64,000 nt of DNA from Vanessa cardui (Eukaryota > Arthropoda > Insecta > Lepidoptera > Nymphalidae): assembly GCF_905220365.1 (NCBI RefSeq), contig NC_061137.1:10930001-10994000 (forward strand). The letters run 5' to 3'. A program made the translations under genes and the position numbers. Under the pieces are notes generated by a model that was not told where the DNA came from, did no database searches, and was given only the letters and a program-made list of their open reading frames with translations. Below are positions 51,501-60,252 of the stretch, one piece after another. Position 1 is the first letter of the stretch. Each line of letters starts with the position of its first letter.

Positions 51501-54500
51501 GGGTTTCCGGGCGTCGGAACGTTCTTCTTAGGTCTCGGGGGGACAGGGGCGAGGGGCGCGGGGGGTGCGAGGGGCGCCGGGGGAGGCATCGGCGCGGCGG
51601 GGGGAGGGGGGCAGAGCGATGGCGGCGGTGGGGGTGGTGGCACGCTGCAGGTTTCGATAACTGCGCTCTTCAGATTGCTGACCTGAAAGATCAAATAGAA
51701 TTATCAAGTAAAAAACAAACTACAATTCGAGCATTCATCATCCTCCTGCCCTTTCCCAATTTTATTTGGAGTCGGCGCAGCATGTCTTCTCCTTCCATAC
51801 TTCTCTTTCAGACGTCATCTCACAAGTAACATTCTTTCTAACCATATCGTCTTTCACACTGTACATCCATCGTTTCCTTGGTCGTCCTCTACCTCTATAT
51901 CCATCCACATCCATGCTCAAGCCATTATATTTATATATATTTTTGCTACAGGTTGGCGGACGAGCATATGTCACTACCGCCCATAGACAATGACACTGTA
52001 AGAAATATTAACCATTGCTCACATCCCCAATGCACCATCAAACTTGGGAAACCTATATAGTCCAGGAATTTTAGCACCAAAAATCGGTCCGCTCTTCATA
52101 AAATCCTTCTACGTGATTTTTCAATTGGATTATATCGGAGGGTGGCCCCCAAGTATAAAACCGAGTTTCTGTCGCCCGAAACCGCGAGCGTTAGCCGCCA
52201 TCTTGGAAAACGTTTTTTTTGCTAATATCTCGGAAAAAGTAAGTTTTACGTTAAAAACCGAAGAAATCTTTTTTGTAGAGAACAAAATTTCCCACTTTTT
52301 TAGGGGCACCCTCCGACATAATCCAATCGAAAAATCACGTAGAAGGATTTTATGCAGAGCGGATATCTAAAAATCTTGGACTAATACATATAAGGAATAA
52401 AAAATACTAAATTGTTTCTTATTTATACGTTACTTCAATGCTCAATAATCTACACGATTCAGAAAAATTGCTAAGAAGACACGTAAAGTTTTTCGTAAGG
52501 GTAATTGTAACCTACCTTCGCATCATCAGGTATGCTGCCTTCGCTGACCAGTTTCTCGAATCTCGCTCGTTCAGCTCGCTCTTGATTCAACTGAGTGAAG
52601 TGAAAACACATAAAATAATGAATAATAATATAAAATCAAAACTCATACCATGCACTAATTTTTATCCTAGATTTGTAACTGAAGAAAATAACCCCAAATT
52701 TGAAAAATGTACTTATTCATAATTATACATCCCAATATCATCCGATATCAAACAAGTTACTAGGGCAACTTCAATGTTTATACGCATACATTATTTTCCA
52801 AGCTAACTGCGTCTCGCTAATTGAAAACATTGTAAATCATTATACTATTTGGATCTGTTAATACAGTTGTGATACGGAATTAAAATAAAAAAATACGTGT
52901 ACGTCTTAAAACACCCGACAGGAGTGACAACTTAAAAAAAAAGTCTGCCCGAAATAGCATTGTGGGTTAGAGTGAGAGAGCAATAGCCTACCTACGGCTG
53001 CTGTATGCGTACGAGAAAGGGAAGCCAAATAGCCTGTAACGCGTTACGTAACGAATCTGTTTGCACTCCCAGAAGCAGTTAGCACTTAACAAAATGGGCG
53101 CGATTCAATCATCACTAGACAACAATAAACTCTTACAACTATTACAATGAAGTTGGATTTTTAAATAAGAAATTAAGAGCAGTGACTTTGCGAACGAGTT
53201 GCCAAAATCCAATGGAAACATTCCCCAATCTCCCTCCCCCTGTCTCCCCTCCCCAATCTCCCTCCCCCTGTCTCCCCTCCCCAATCTCTCTCCCCCTGTC
53301 TCCCCTCCCCTGTCTAGTTCACCTGTTGTTCAAGCTGGTGGGCTCTGCAGGCGGAAGACCTGGCCCGTTCCGTGCACTCCATGTGAGCGGCAGTCTCCCT
53401 CTCGAGCCTCTCCTTCAGCCTTGAGACGACTCCCTCCAACTCCTCCTTCTCTTGCGTTTGCTGGTCCACTTGCTTCTCCTGTTAGTTGTTAGCCCATGCA
53501 GTGGTTTGTGAGAGTTAGTTTATTTTTATGAAGTACTGAGAGCGATACATTTTAATTTAATAAAGAAATAGTTATTTTAAATAATAATTATTTATATTAA
53601 GGACATTATTGATATAATTATGTTCGCTCACAGTATAATAAATAATAAGATTTCATTTATTTGGATTATATAAAGTGTTAAACTTTTAACTCAGCCATAT
53701 ATCAATGAAGTTACAGAAATGAATAAATAAATAATTAAGTAAAAGTACTTTTCTTGGTAAACTAATTTCAATAAACCACTTTCCCGGGCTCTTAATGAAA
53801 GCCGATGGGATGAAATTATTTAGTTATAGAGATTATCTCAAACGGCGATACCATTATGTGATATTTAGTAAGAACCGCTTCCCAAACTTACTCGGTATTA
53901 CGTTTAGAGCGATTCGAGTAAATACGACGATATTCGATTTAAACGAGTCAATCACGTATTGTACGACACAACTCAGTTGTAGCATCGGTAAAATTCGTAA
54001 AACCGATCACATCAGAATTAAGTACACCAAAGTACCCCAAATTATCATCAGTATTTATTTCTTATGTGAATATGATCTTTACACAAACGTAATAACTTGT
54101 TATATCACATAACCTAATATATTCGTTAATTTGAAACGTCGACTTACATGCACTTGCTTTCTCGGGTTGAACTGACGCGAGAATCGACAACAAATAGCGT
54201 CGAATGGCGCGAAAGGGAGCTCTTTCAGTAAGTAATGGGTTTTATTGAATTTGCCGATGCTACTTCTAAGTTGTGTGGTACTATAATTGTTATAAAATTA
54301 ATTCGAATCGATTACTCGAGTTTATTATTAAACAATATCGTCTCAAATCACTCGAAACGTACCAATTTCCTATAAGATTAGTATCCGTTACCTTCTTCGC
54401 TAGTTCTGTAGCCATGTCGACGTTTTCTCGCTCCAAGTTCTCGGCTTTAGTTCTAGCGGCGACCAACTCTTCTTCTTTAGCTAGCAAGTGAACGATCTCG

Positions 54501-57500
54501 CCAACGTTTATCTCTAACGGAGCGACGTCTGGGTCGTAAACCTGTGACTGTTAAAATATTCAAAATTAATCACGCTCATTTTTGGTTAACAACGACAGCA
54601 ACAAACAACAAATGTTGTGCATCTTAACCGATGATTGCGGGTTCAAACCCAGGCAAGCACCGCTGATCCATGTGCTTAATTAGTCTTTATAATTCATTTC
54701 GTGCTCAGCGGTGAAGGAAAACATCGCGAGGAAACCTGCATGTGACAAATTTTATAGAAATTCTGCCACATGTGCATTTCACCAACCCTTCATTTCACAA
54801 CGCATTGGAACAGCGTGGTGGAATATATTCCAAACCTTCTCCTCAAAGGGAGAGGAGGCCTTTAGCCCAGCAGTGGGAATTAACAGGCTGTTGTTGTAAC
54901 AAGACATTAATTTAAATATTTTTGTCACAAAAGTGTCCCTTTGATTTGGGAACTTATTATTATTATTGAGGGGAAAAACAAATGACATTCGAAAGCGTAA
55001 CAGTGCCTACTGACTGTAATATGTGTGCGTTTTGCGTCCTTCTCCTCAAAGGGAGAGGAGGCCTTTAGCCCAGCAGTGAGAATTCACAGGCTGTTGTTGT
55101 TGAGTGCACCAGATATCAAGAAGGCGAAGAAGTTTAAATTGAATAAGAAGAAGGTGCTCCCACCTTGACGTGGTCAGAGCCGGCGTCGGAGGCGCTGTCG
55201 CGGTCGCTGTTGGCGCGGCTGCCGGCAGCCGGCTGCTGCAAGACCACCTGTTGCACCACGCGGTCCAGCAGAAGCCAGTGTTGCGAGTGCGGGTTGTATT
55301 CCACTTTGATGACAAAAGAAATACTCTTATTCGACTAAAACTTAAGTACCGTATGACGTATTAGTAGTCTCTTCAAACATCTTTAAATCTTTAAATCTTA
55401 ATTTCCTTTTTTATTAAGAAACCTGTATCTTAAAATTTTAAGTAAATCACAATAGTAACTCAAAATATGAGTACATCAAGAATTCAGTAAGTCAAGCTAA
55501 TGAGCTGATAATGCCCAAAGCGTAGACCATCTTCAACGATCAACGAAAAATCGCGAGTTCAATTCTGCAACCTTGATTCATCTACTTCATTTGTTTTTTT
55601 ATCATGTATTCTAGAATATTCGACACTTAGTCTCATAAACGGCAGTTAAAGAAAATATTACGATAAATTTGCTCGTACCCATCGAAATTCTCATATATGG
55701 GTCCAACCTTATTGAAACAGAGTTGCAAATATACCAGACTCTCCTTAACGGAGGATACACAATAGGCTATTTGACTGGTTTATAAAATCCATTTTATATT
55801 ATTTAGTAGAGGATAAGTAAAAGTAAAAGTTGATTTTTTTTATTTCTAGTACATATTTGGCGAAAAATATCATATTAAAAATTCCATATTTAAATAACGC
55901 CCGAAAACGGTACTTGAACAATATGGCGCTGCAATGTGGTCGGTGACGTCACACTGTATTTTAATCTGTGGTACATATAGTAGAAAAGCAAGGTTTACAA
56001 GAAAGTGACTTCATCATAAGCCCGGCCAATCAGGAGCGTTTTGTGTCACGTGACAAACGTTTGAAAAAATGCATTTTTATTAATTAATTTTTGAATAAAT
56101 TAAGTATTATTTTCAAGTTTAGTTAGTAAATAACCATTTTTAAACTCATAATATACACAAAAATACCATATTAAAAATTCCATATTTAAATAACGCACGA
56201 AAACGGTACTTGGACAATATGGGGCTGCAATGGGGTCGGTGACGTCACTTTGCTGTATTTTAATCTGTGGTACATAGTACTATATGTACCACAGATTAAA
56301 AAGCAAGGTTTACCAGAAAGTGACTTCATCATAAGCCCGGCCAATCAGGAACGTTTTATATCACGTGACAAACGTTTGAAAAAATGCATTTTTATTAATT
56401 GATTTTTGAATAAATTAAGTATTATTTTGAAGTTTCCTTAGCAAAAAAACCATTTTTTAACTCATAATATACACTGATTACAATAATTCACAATATATTT
56501 TTCGCATTGTCAAATAGTCAATTCAAAAGTCACTTCATCATAAGCCCGGCCAATCATCAGCGTTTTGTGTCACGTGACAAACGTTTGAAAAAATGCATTT
56601 TTATTTATTGATTTTTAAATAAATTAAGTATTATTTTCAAGTTTCCTTAGCAAAAAAAACCATTTTTGTCGAAACGCTTGGCCCTTGGAGTAGTGGTGCA
56701 AAAAGCTTCATCAAAAGTATAACACCTCGCCTCATTGCCTCCACTGGTGACAGGAGGGCTGGTTCGTTTTTTGCCCAGAGGATCGGAATTGCGATTCAAC
56801 GGGGAAATGCTGCTAGCATTCTTGCCACCATTCCACGCGGTCAAGATTTATACAGTAACTAGTTATAGTTCATATTTGTATATATATATTTAAGCATTTA
56901 ATGTTGTTAACTCTTATGTTAATTTTTAAGCTCATAATATACACTGATTACAATATTCCAACTTACGCGGCAGTAGTAGGAGATGTTCCAGCATGGAGAG
57001 CAAGTGCGGGTAGGCGGCTGTGTGGCTGAGTTTCCGTCGCAGCAGCTCGAACATGGCGGCCGCGCTCTTCGTGTCAACGTGCTGCTTGTCGAACCTCCTG
57101 GCGAGCTCTCTCTCATCCTCATTCCGTACCATTTCGAAGAATTCGATGTGCCTATCGAGGGTCTCGTTTTCGTATTTTCGAAGTTTCTCTATCACTGGAA
57201 TTGAAGATAATTTTATAAATTATTGTGTCGAGATGGCCCAGTGGTTAGAACGCGTGCATCTTAATCGATGATTACGGGTTCGAAACCAGGCAAGCACCGC
57301 TGTATCATGTGCTTAATTTATCTGTATAATTCATCTCGTACTCAGCGGTGAAGGAAAACATCGTGAGGAAACCTGCATGTGACAAATTTCATAGAAATTC
57401 TGCCACATGTGTATTCCACCAACCCGCATTGGAACAGCGTGGTGGAATGTGTTCCAAACCTTCTCCTCAAAGGGCGAGGAGGCCTTTAGCACAGCAGTGG

Positions 57501-60252
57501 GAATTTACAGGCTGTTGTTGTTATAAATTATAACGCCCAAAGTAAAATATTCATATAAATTTAACTAATCCAAAAACACACTACTTGGTGGTAGGGCTTT
57601 GTGCAAGCCCGTCTGGGTAGGTACCACCCACTCATCAGTTATTCTCCCGCCAAGTAATAGTACTCAGTATTGTTGTGTTCCGGTTTGAAGGGTGAGGGAC
57701 CCAGTGTAACTACAGGCACAAGGGACATAACAACTTAGTTCCCAAGGTTGGTGGCACATTGACGATGTAAGGAATAGTTAATATTTCTTACAGCGTCATT
57801 GTCTATGGGTGATAGTGACCACATACCATCAGGTGGCCCATATGCTCGTCCGCCAACCTATACCATAAAAAAACACCAATTGCCTATATAAAATATAAGT
57901 CTCAAACACTCGTTAACACTCAAAGTGTGTCCTATCCTTAATAAACTTGGCATTGAACTCAAGTCGTTTTGTATGTTGGGACAAATGGTATTCTTTTTTT
58001 AATTTAATTACTTAAAGTATGAGTTATATTAAGCCAGGAAACAGAAATACGCATTGTTTTTATACATTGTCAAAGAATAAGGAGTTAATAAATTTGAGTT
58101 AGCTAGAATATGAAGCTAGAAGAAGCTGAAAATATTCGTCGTTAATGTTAATTTAATGTAGTTTTTCAGAAATTATTTTAAATCGAAACAAAACTAATTA
58201 AAGTTTACATAAGAGTATGAATATGATTTCTTAATAAAACAGTTTTAATCGAATAATCTTTCTCAGCTTAGAAAAGGCTAATGAACAACACATAGAAGTG
58301 AAAAGCTAATGAATACTCACCAGGCTGTATTCCTAACATGAGAAGCTCGTATCTCAAGTGCAGCCTGAATTCTAGGCTTTCTTCCCCGGGGCCGTAATTA
58401 AGTACGGCGTTGACGAAGGACATAATAGCGGTCTTGAGACCTAAGTCATCACGATACGCGCCCGTACTGCGGTCTAACTCGTTGACGATACCCTGGAAGC
58501 GAGCTCGTTCGCCTGCGTATTTTTGGTAGTGGATCATTGCCTCCAAGACCTGTAATATAAGTTTTTAATTAATAAAAATTAATAAGGAACCAAATTTAGT
58601 CCTATTTCAAGCGCAGCGTGTATTTAATCACTACATAGTATAAAACAAAGCCGCTTACATGTATGTTTAGATCTTTAAAATTACGCAACGGATTTTGATG
58701 CGGTTTTTTTTAATCGATACAGTGATTCGAGAGGAATGTTTTTGTATATAATACAAGGAAACATAGTAAAGAAATGATGACAATTTTAGAAGTTTCTAAT
58801 GTGGTGTAGTAAATAAACAAATTGGCTAATGGTATCAAAAATTTTAATACATTTTTCTTAAAAGATTTATGAGACTATTGGGAGCTTACTTAAGAGAATC
58901 ACCTACGCTCTTTCTCCGCGTTTCCATCCATTAAATTTAAGTCTATAATATAAAACCTTACCTTCTTATGTCCGCCTGGCACGAGACAAACTGCTCCCAA
59001 TATCTCCAAGGCAGCGACTTTAGTCTTAACATTTTCCGTGTCCATCGACTGCGCGATCAGATCGATACTCGTCGGATGCGCTAGGACATGAGCTCGACCC
59101 GTCTGCAAGATAACATTGAATTGATTATATTTATATAAATAATCCTAAATATAAAACAAGTCTATAAAAATTTACATCTTCTTATATATCGTAATGATTT
59201 TCATCCACAGCGAAAGAATAAATAAATATGAGACAACATAACATACATTACTCTGATCCAAATGTAAGTAGCTAAGCACATATGTTATAGAAAATCAGAA
59301 GTAACGACGGTACCACAAACACCCAGGTCGATACCTAACTCGGCCGAGAATAAAACCCGGGTCCTCGGAGTGTCGTACCCATGAAAACCGGTGTAATCAC
59401 CACTCGACCACGGAGGTCGTCAAATGAACGATATGAAATGATATGAATGAAACTAAGTAGTACTCACGGAGTTGTTCATTAGTGCCTTGATCCCAGCAAT
59501 GAGGTTGTGCCTCGTGGTGGCGTCATCTCTCGGGGCTCTTTGCAGCGCTTCCAACAAAGCAGCAAGACCGCCCTGCTTGATGAAGCGCAGGACAAAACTG
59601 TGCGCCCGCGTCCGGAGCGCCGTCTTCAGACCATCGACCAGGGCACACGCTTCGGTGGGTGTTGTTGCTTCTGATGATGAAAAGGCCTGAAGCGGAAACA
59701 AAGTTCTGTCTTAGTGCCAATTGGACTAGCTTTGCAATCAACCTCTCATCAAACGAATCATTCTTTAGGCTCTCATTGCCTAACAACGACTCTAATTAAT
59801 TTAGCTTGGAGACAATAACCTAAGCATCTTATGCAATAATAGAAAACAAATTTGTATTGCGTTAAATTATCACCAAATTAATTTATCGTGACTAAACTCC
59901 TAAAACAAACCATCCGAACAGCTTTCATTTACGACATTTATTGTAAATTTCGTAAATGTAAGCTGTTCTTTCGTTCTGTTTAATTAAGAATACATTCTCA
60001 AACCTCAGTTAAAAACTAATCAAACAATAACCCTTTGAAAAATAACATATAATACAGTTTAATTTAAGGGGTCGATAAACTTACATCAGCAATTTCGTTC
60101 AGAGCCTTGATGTAGTCTTCGACCTGTGGCGCCGTAGCCAGTGGGGGCGCTTGCCCAGGCGGCGGCCGGCGACTGCAGTAGATCTGCCACTTTTTCGCCG
60201 CTGGCAATTCCATCATCGCCGCTTTGTTGACTGCTGTTAAGTCCAACTCTTC
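45260..60252 (-). CDS. DAAM: DAAM formin (Dishevelled-associated activator of morphogenesis), 17 coding exons, 5' end outside the window
   Basis: Diaphanous-related formin that nucleates and elongates unbranched actin filaments downstream of Rho and Wnt/planar polarity signalling, in the cytoplasm and at the cortex. Coding exons: 60252-60085, 59686-59468, 59102-58962, 58549-58321, 57194-56967, 55303-55164, 54541-54392, 53478-53323, 52590-52516, 51682-51353, 50928-50789, 50349-50188, 49474-49295, 47728-47605, 47053-46808, 46583-46401, 45574-45260. They sum to 3186 bases, 1061 residues plus stop, with every phase compatible. Order seen: GBD/FH3 (about 10-375), coiled coil (376-505), FH1 (516-560), FH2 (570-950), DAD (about 1007-1036). 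DAAM rather than DIA is shown by KKWQIYCS, LEILGAVCLVPGGHKK, LRYELLMLGIQP and GEFDDLISALRTGDVF. Family members run about 1,080-1,150 residues, so only some 50-60 N-terminal residues are missing. No frameshift or internal stop was seen. Confidence 0.97.
45744..46316. mobile_element. MITE M2 in the last DAAM intron
   Basis: Inverted ends of ~75 bases: TATAGTCTGTTCGCGTTAAG at left, its reverse complement at right, and GACCAATCAAATCTTT at the inner edge of both. TA-rich flanks. Inside there is no coding frame worth noting. Confidence 0.85.
46401..46583 (-). CDS. DAAM: DAAM exon p: FH2 end, basic/acidic coiled coil
   Basis: 61 codons, phase 0 to 0, GTAAGA donor. It ends in an Arg/Glu-rich helix (AARRRRDEEERRTRHEQE), as in DAAM after FH2. 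Confidence 0.95.
46808..47053 (-). CDS. DAAM: DAAM exon o: FH2 C-terminal part
   Basis: 82 codons, phase 0 to 0. FKEVLLLEEDLPHVRAAAKV, LEKDVGALRNGLREVSREL and FTQLEDLFQ. The acceptor abuts the A/T-rich tail of a SINE at 47057-47302. Confidence 0.95.
47057..47302 (-). mobile_element. SINE S2 abutting the DAAM exon o acceptor
   Basis: S2 in DAAM sense; its TTATT-rich tail runs directly into TTACAG at 47054. Confidence 0.9.
47605..47728 (-). CDS. DAAM: DAAM exon n: FH2
   Basis: 124 bases, phase 2 to 0. It continues GNYMN as RGARGNASGFRLSSLGKLAD then TKSS, holding the conserved FH2 lysine (DTKS), and TLLHYLVELLETQ. Confidence 0.96.
47775..48095 (+). mobile_element. Jockey-like LINE 3' end inside a DAAM intron
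   Basis: Closely matches 63660-63960: end of the reverse transcriptase ORF, then the 3' UTR with CTACTGAGTTT, TTCTTCTCGGTAGAATC and CTACTTGAATAAAG, ending in GATTTTGATT repeats. Opposite strand to DAAM. Confidence 0.85.
48205..49300 (-). repeat. Tandem array carrying DAAM exon-end copies
   Basis: About four units. Each holds an intron segment (TTTTTAGGTATC..CTCGCTCGAGCTTAGGTC; 48235, 48945, 49113) and a copy of the exon end ACCGGTTCATGTAGTTGCCG (48808, 48921, 49063, plus the genuine one at 49293). CCTATGGTATCGCAAAGTGA recurs at 48888, 49020 and 49250. Confidence 0.9.
48304..48749. mobile_element. MITE M3, complete copy in a DAAM intron
   Basis: 446 bases with ends AGGCTATTTGAC..GTCAAATAGCCT. 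Neighbouring tandem units supply the empty site (CTTCACAAAATTGCC), giving a 2-base AT duplication. Confidence 0.85.
49295..49474 (-). CDS. DAAM: DAAM exon m: FH2 with the GNYMN motif
   Basis: 180 bases, phase 2 to 2. It encodes KIPHYSQRVRTLLFKKKF, an Arg/Ala-rich helix and ALLEIVLALGNYMN. GC-rich. The donor is CG|GTAGGA. The last ~20-35 bases of this exon and its donor are repeated three more times downstream (48.8-49.1 kb). Confidence 0.95.
49540..49675 (-). mobile_element. LINE ORF C-terminal remnant in a DAAM intron
   Basis: Same element as 22045-22265, reversed: GACCCCAAATAAAATTGG and GAGAAGACATGCTGTGCC on the minus strand. Same strand as DAAM, ending about 65 bases from the exon at 49295-49474. 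Confidence 0.7.
49678..49921 (-). mobile_element. SINE S2 in a DAAM intron
   Basis: Almost identical to the copy at 47057-47302, with a short repeat of ACCACGGAGGTCGTC just after its head. Confidence 0.9.
50188..50349 (-). CDS. DAAM: DAAM exon l: FH2
   Basis: 162 bases, phase 2 to 2. It encodes LDMVEQLLKFTPSAEEAALL and ADRFLYEIS, standard FH2 helices. Confidence 0.95.
50789..50928 (-). CDS. DAAM: DAAM exon k: FH2
   Basis: 46 codons plus two bases. It encodes VIDGRRAQNCTILLSKLKMS. The isoleucine of TILL aligns with the FH2 isoleucine required for actin binding in other formins (family knowledge, alignment by eye). Confidence 0.96.
51353..51682 (-). CDS. DAAM: DAAM exon j: FH1 and start of FH2
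   Basis: 110 codons, phase 0 to 0. Starts with VSNLKSAVIETCSV, then seven prolines and further Pro-rich blocks (FH1, profilin-actin docking), then PLKSFNWSKLPDAKLHGT, the FH2 lasso. The GC content is far above that of the flanks. The long open frame on the opposite strand is only a shadow of this exon. Confidence 0.97.
51735..51912 (-). mobile_element. LINE ORF C-terminal remnant next to the FH1 exon
   Basis: Minus strand encodes DGYRGRGRPRKRWMYSVKDD and REVWKEKTCCADSK. It begins about 50 bases upstream of the DAAM FH1 exon acceptor. Confidence 0.75.
51948..52046 (-). repeat. Dispersed family C fragment in a DAAM intron
   Basis: AGGTTGGCGGACGAGCATAT to ATCAAACTTGGGAAAC; interrupted by the hairpin element at 52049. 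Confidence 0.7.
52049..52384. mobile_element. Hairpin element M4 in a DAAM intron
   Basis: Inverted arms of ~80 bases: TAGTCCAGGAATTTTAGCAC.. and ..AAATCTTGGACTA, sharing ATAAAATCCTTCTACGTGAT. The long open frame across it reads both arms and is not a gene. Confidence 0.8.
52516..52590 (-). CDS. DAAM: DAAM exon i: short coiled-coil / linker exon
   Basis: 25 codons, phase 0 to 0, CAG acceptor, GTAGGT donor. It ends in GSIPDDAK, a DAAM-type linker before FH1. Confidence 0.9.
53223..53316. repeat. 28 bp minisatellite at a DAAM donor
   Basis: Three units of CCCCAATCTCCCTCCCCCTG + TCTCCCCT plus a partial one; on the transcribed strand it is a row of G-runs. Confidence 0.95.
53323..53478 (-). CDS. 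DAAM: DAAM exon h: coiled coil
   Basis: 52 codons, phase 0 to 0. Highly charged helix (EKEELEGVVSRLKERLERE). The donor GTGAAC is followed within about ten bases by G-runs from a 28 bp minisatellite. Confidence 0.92.
54392..54541 (-). CDS. DAAM: DAAM exon g: coiled coil
   Basis: 50 codons, phase 0 to 0. It encodes APLEINVGEIVHLLAKEEEL followed by a Glu/Lys-rich helix. A second in-frame acceptor lies six bases upstream (54547) and would add Ser-Gln. Confidence 0.92.
54612..54897 (+). mobile_element. SINE S1, 5'-truncated, in a DAAM intron
   Basis: Begins inside the head (TGCATCTTAACCGATGATTG) and runs to CAGGCTGTTGTTG; about 70 bases upstream of the exon at 54541. Confidence 0.85.
55036..55102 (+). 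mobile_element. SINE S1 3' fragment in a DAAM intron
   Basis: CTTCTCCTCAAAGGGAGAGG to CAGGCTGTTGTTGTTG only. Confidence 0.75.
55164..55303 (-). CDS. DAAM: DAAM exon f: FH3 / dimerisation segment
   Basis: 140 bases, phase 1 to 0. It encodes NPHSQHWLLLDRVVQQVVLQ, the equivalent of the vertebrate YWLLLDRIIQQIV segment, then a Ser/Asp-rich linker. The acceptor (..CATCAAAG) and donor (GTGGGA) are both weak, so borders may shift slightly. Confidence 0.85.
55764..56960. mobile_element. MITE M3 cluster: three partial copies joined in tandem
   Basis: Copy 1 55764-56157, copy 2 about 56158-56524 (ending in a mutated right tip), copy 3 about 56525-56668 and 56921-56957. GACTTCATCATAAGCCCGGC and CACGTGACAAACG mark each copy. 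Copy 3 is split by another repeat (56669-56920). Confidence 0.8.
56669..56920. repeat. Dispersed repeat D, copy 2, inside MITE M3
   Basis: Longer than copy 1 at its left (GTCGAAACGCTTGGCCCTTG). It interrupts the M3 copy whose end resumes at TTTTTAAGCTCATAATATAC. Confidence 0.7.
56967..57194 (-). CDS. DAAM: DAAM exon e: end of FH3
   Basis: 228 bases, phase 1 to 1. It encodes ENETLDRHIEFFEMVRNEDE and DTKSAAAMFELLRRKL. The acceptor at 57195-57196 is about 29 bases from an inserted SINE, and the donor at 56966 lies a few bases from a MITE remnant. Confidence 0.95.
57224..57530 (+). mobile_element. SINE S1, full copy near a DAAM acceptor
   Basis: Head to (GTT)n tail, flanked by TTATAAATTAT at 57213-57223 and 57531-57541. 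Confidence 0.9.
57578..57870 (+). repeat. Dispersed family C, full ~290 bp copy (DAAM intron)
   Basis: Starts TTGGTGGTAGGGCTTTGTGC and ends ATGCTCGTCCGCCAACCTA plus an A-rich tail. No terminal inverted repeats, so probably a non-LTR/SINE-like retroelement; class not settled. Confidence 0.8.
58321..58549 (-). CDS. DAAM: DAAM exon d: FH3 core
   Basis: 76 codons plus one base, phase 0 to 1, GTGAGT donor. It encodes LKTAIMSFVNAVLNYGPG and FRLHLRYELLMLGIQP, typical of DAAM FH3. Confidence 0.96.
58630..58840 (+). repeat. Dispersed family F in a DAAM intron
   Basis: TGTTTAGATCTTTAAAATTA and GTGATTCGAGAGGAATGTTT match 32270-32420. Confidence 0.6.
58962..59102 (-). CDS. DAAM: DAAM exon c: FH3 armadillo repeats
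   Basis: 47 codons, phase 0 to 0, GTAAGG donor. It carries GRAHVLAHPTSIDLIAQS and the very conserved EILGAVCLVPGGHKK. Confidence 0.96.
59215..59424 (-). mobile_element. SINE S2 in a DAAM intron
   Basis: More diverged S2, 43 bases after the donor of the exon at 59468-59686. Confidence 0.85.
59468..59686 (-). CDS. DAAM: DAAM exon b: FH3 armadillo repeats
   Basis: 73 codons, phase 0 to 0, GTGAGT donor. It encodes GLKTALRTRAHSFVLRFI, then GGLAALLEALQ and GIKALMNNS, matching the armadillo-like start of the diaphanous inhibitory region. Confidence 0.95.
60085..60252 (-). CDS. DAAM: DAAM exon a (first visible): start of the GBD
   Basis: 56 codons, phase 0 to 0, with a CAG acceptor and a GTAAGT donor. 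It encodes the DAAM hallmark LPAAKKWQIYCSRR followed by a proline-rich insert (RPPPGQAPP) and the helix EDYIKALNEIAD. It must be spliced to an upstream exon beyond the window because no ATG-led exon with DAAM character was found between here and 64000. Confidence 0.95.

Noticed and set aside
51398..51829. 143-codon plus-strand open frame
   Set aside because: It is the antisense shadow of the GC-rich DAAM FH1 exon (Gly/Arg-rich because the sense strand is Pro-rich).
52044..52370. 108-codon plus-strand open frame
   Set aside because: It reads through the two inverted arms of a hairpin element.
53795..54112. 105-codon plus-strand open frame in a DAAM intron
   Set aside because: No recognisable domain, antisense to a gene, and an expected length by chance over 15 kb of introns.
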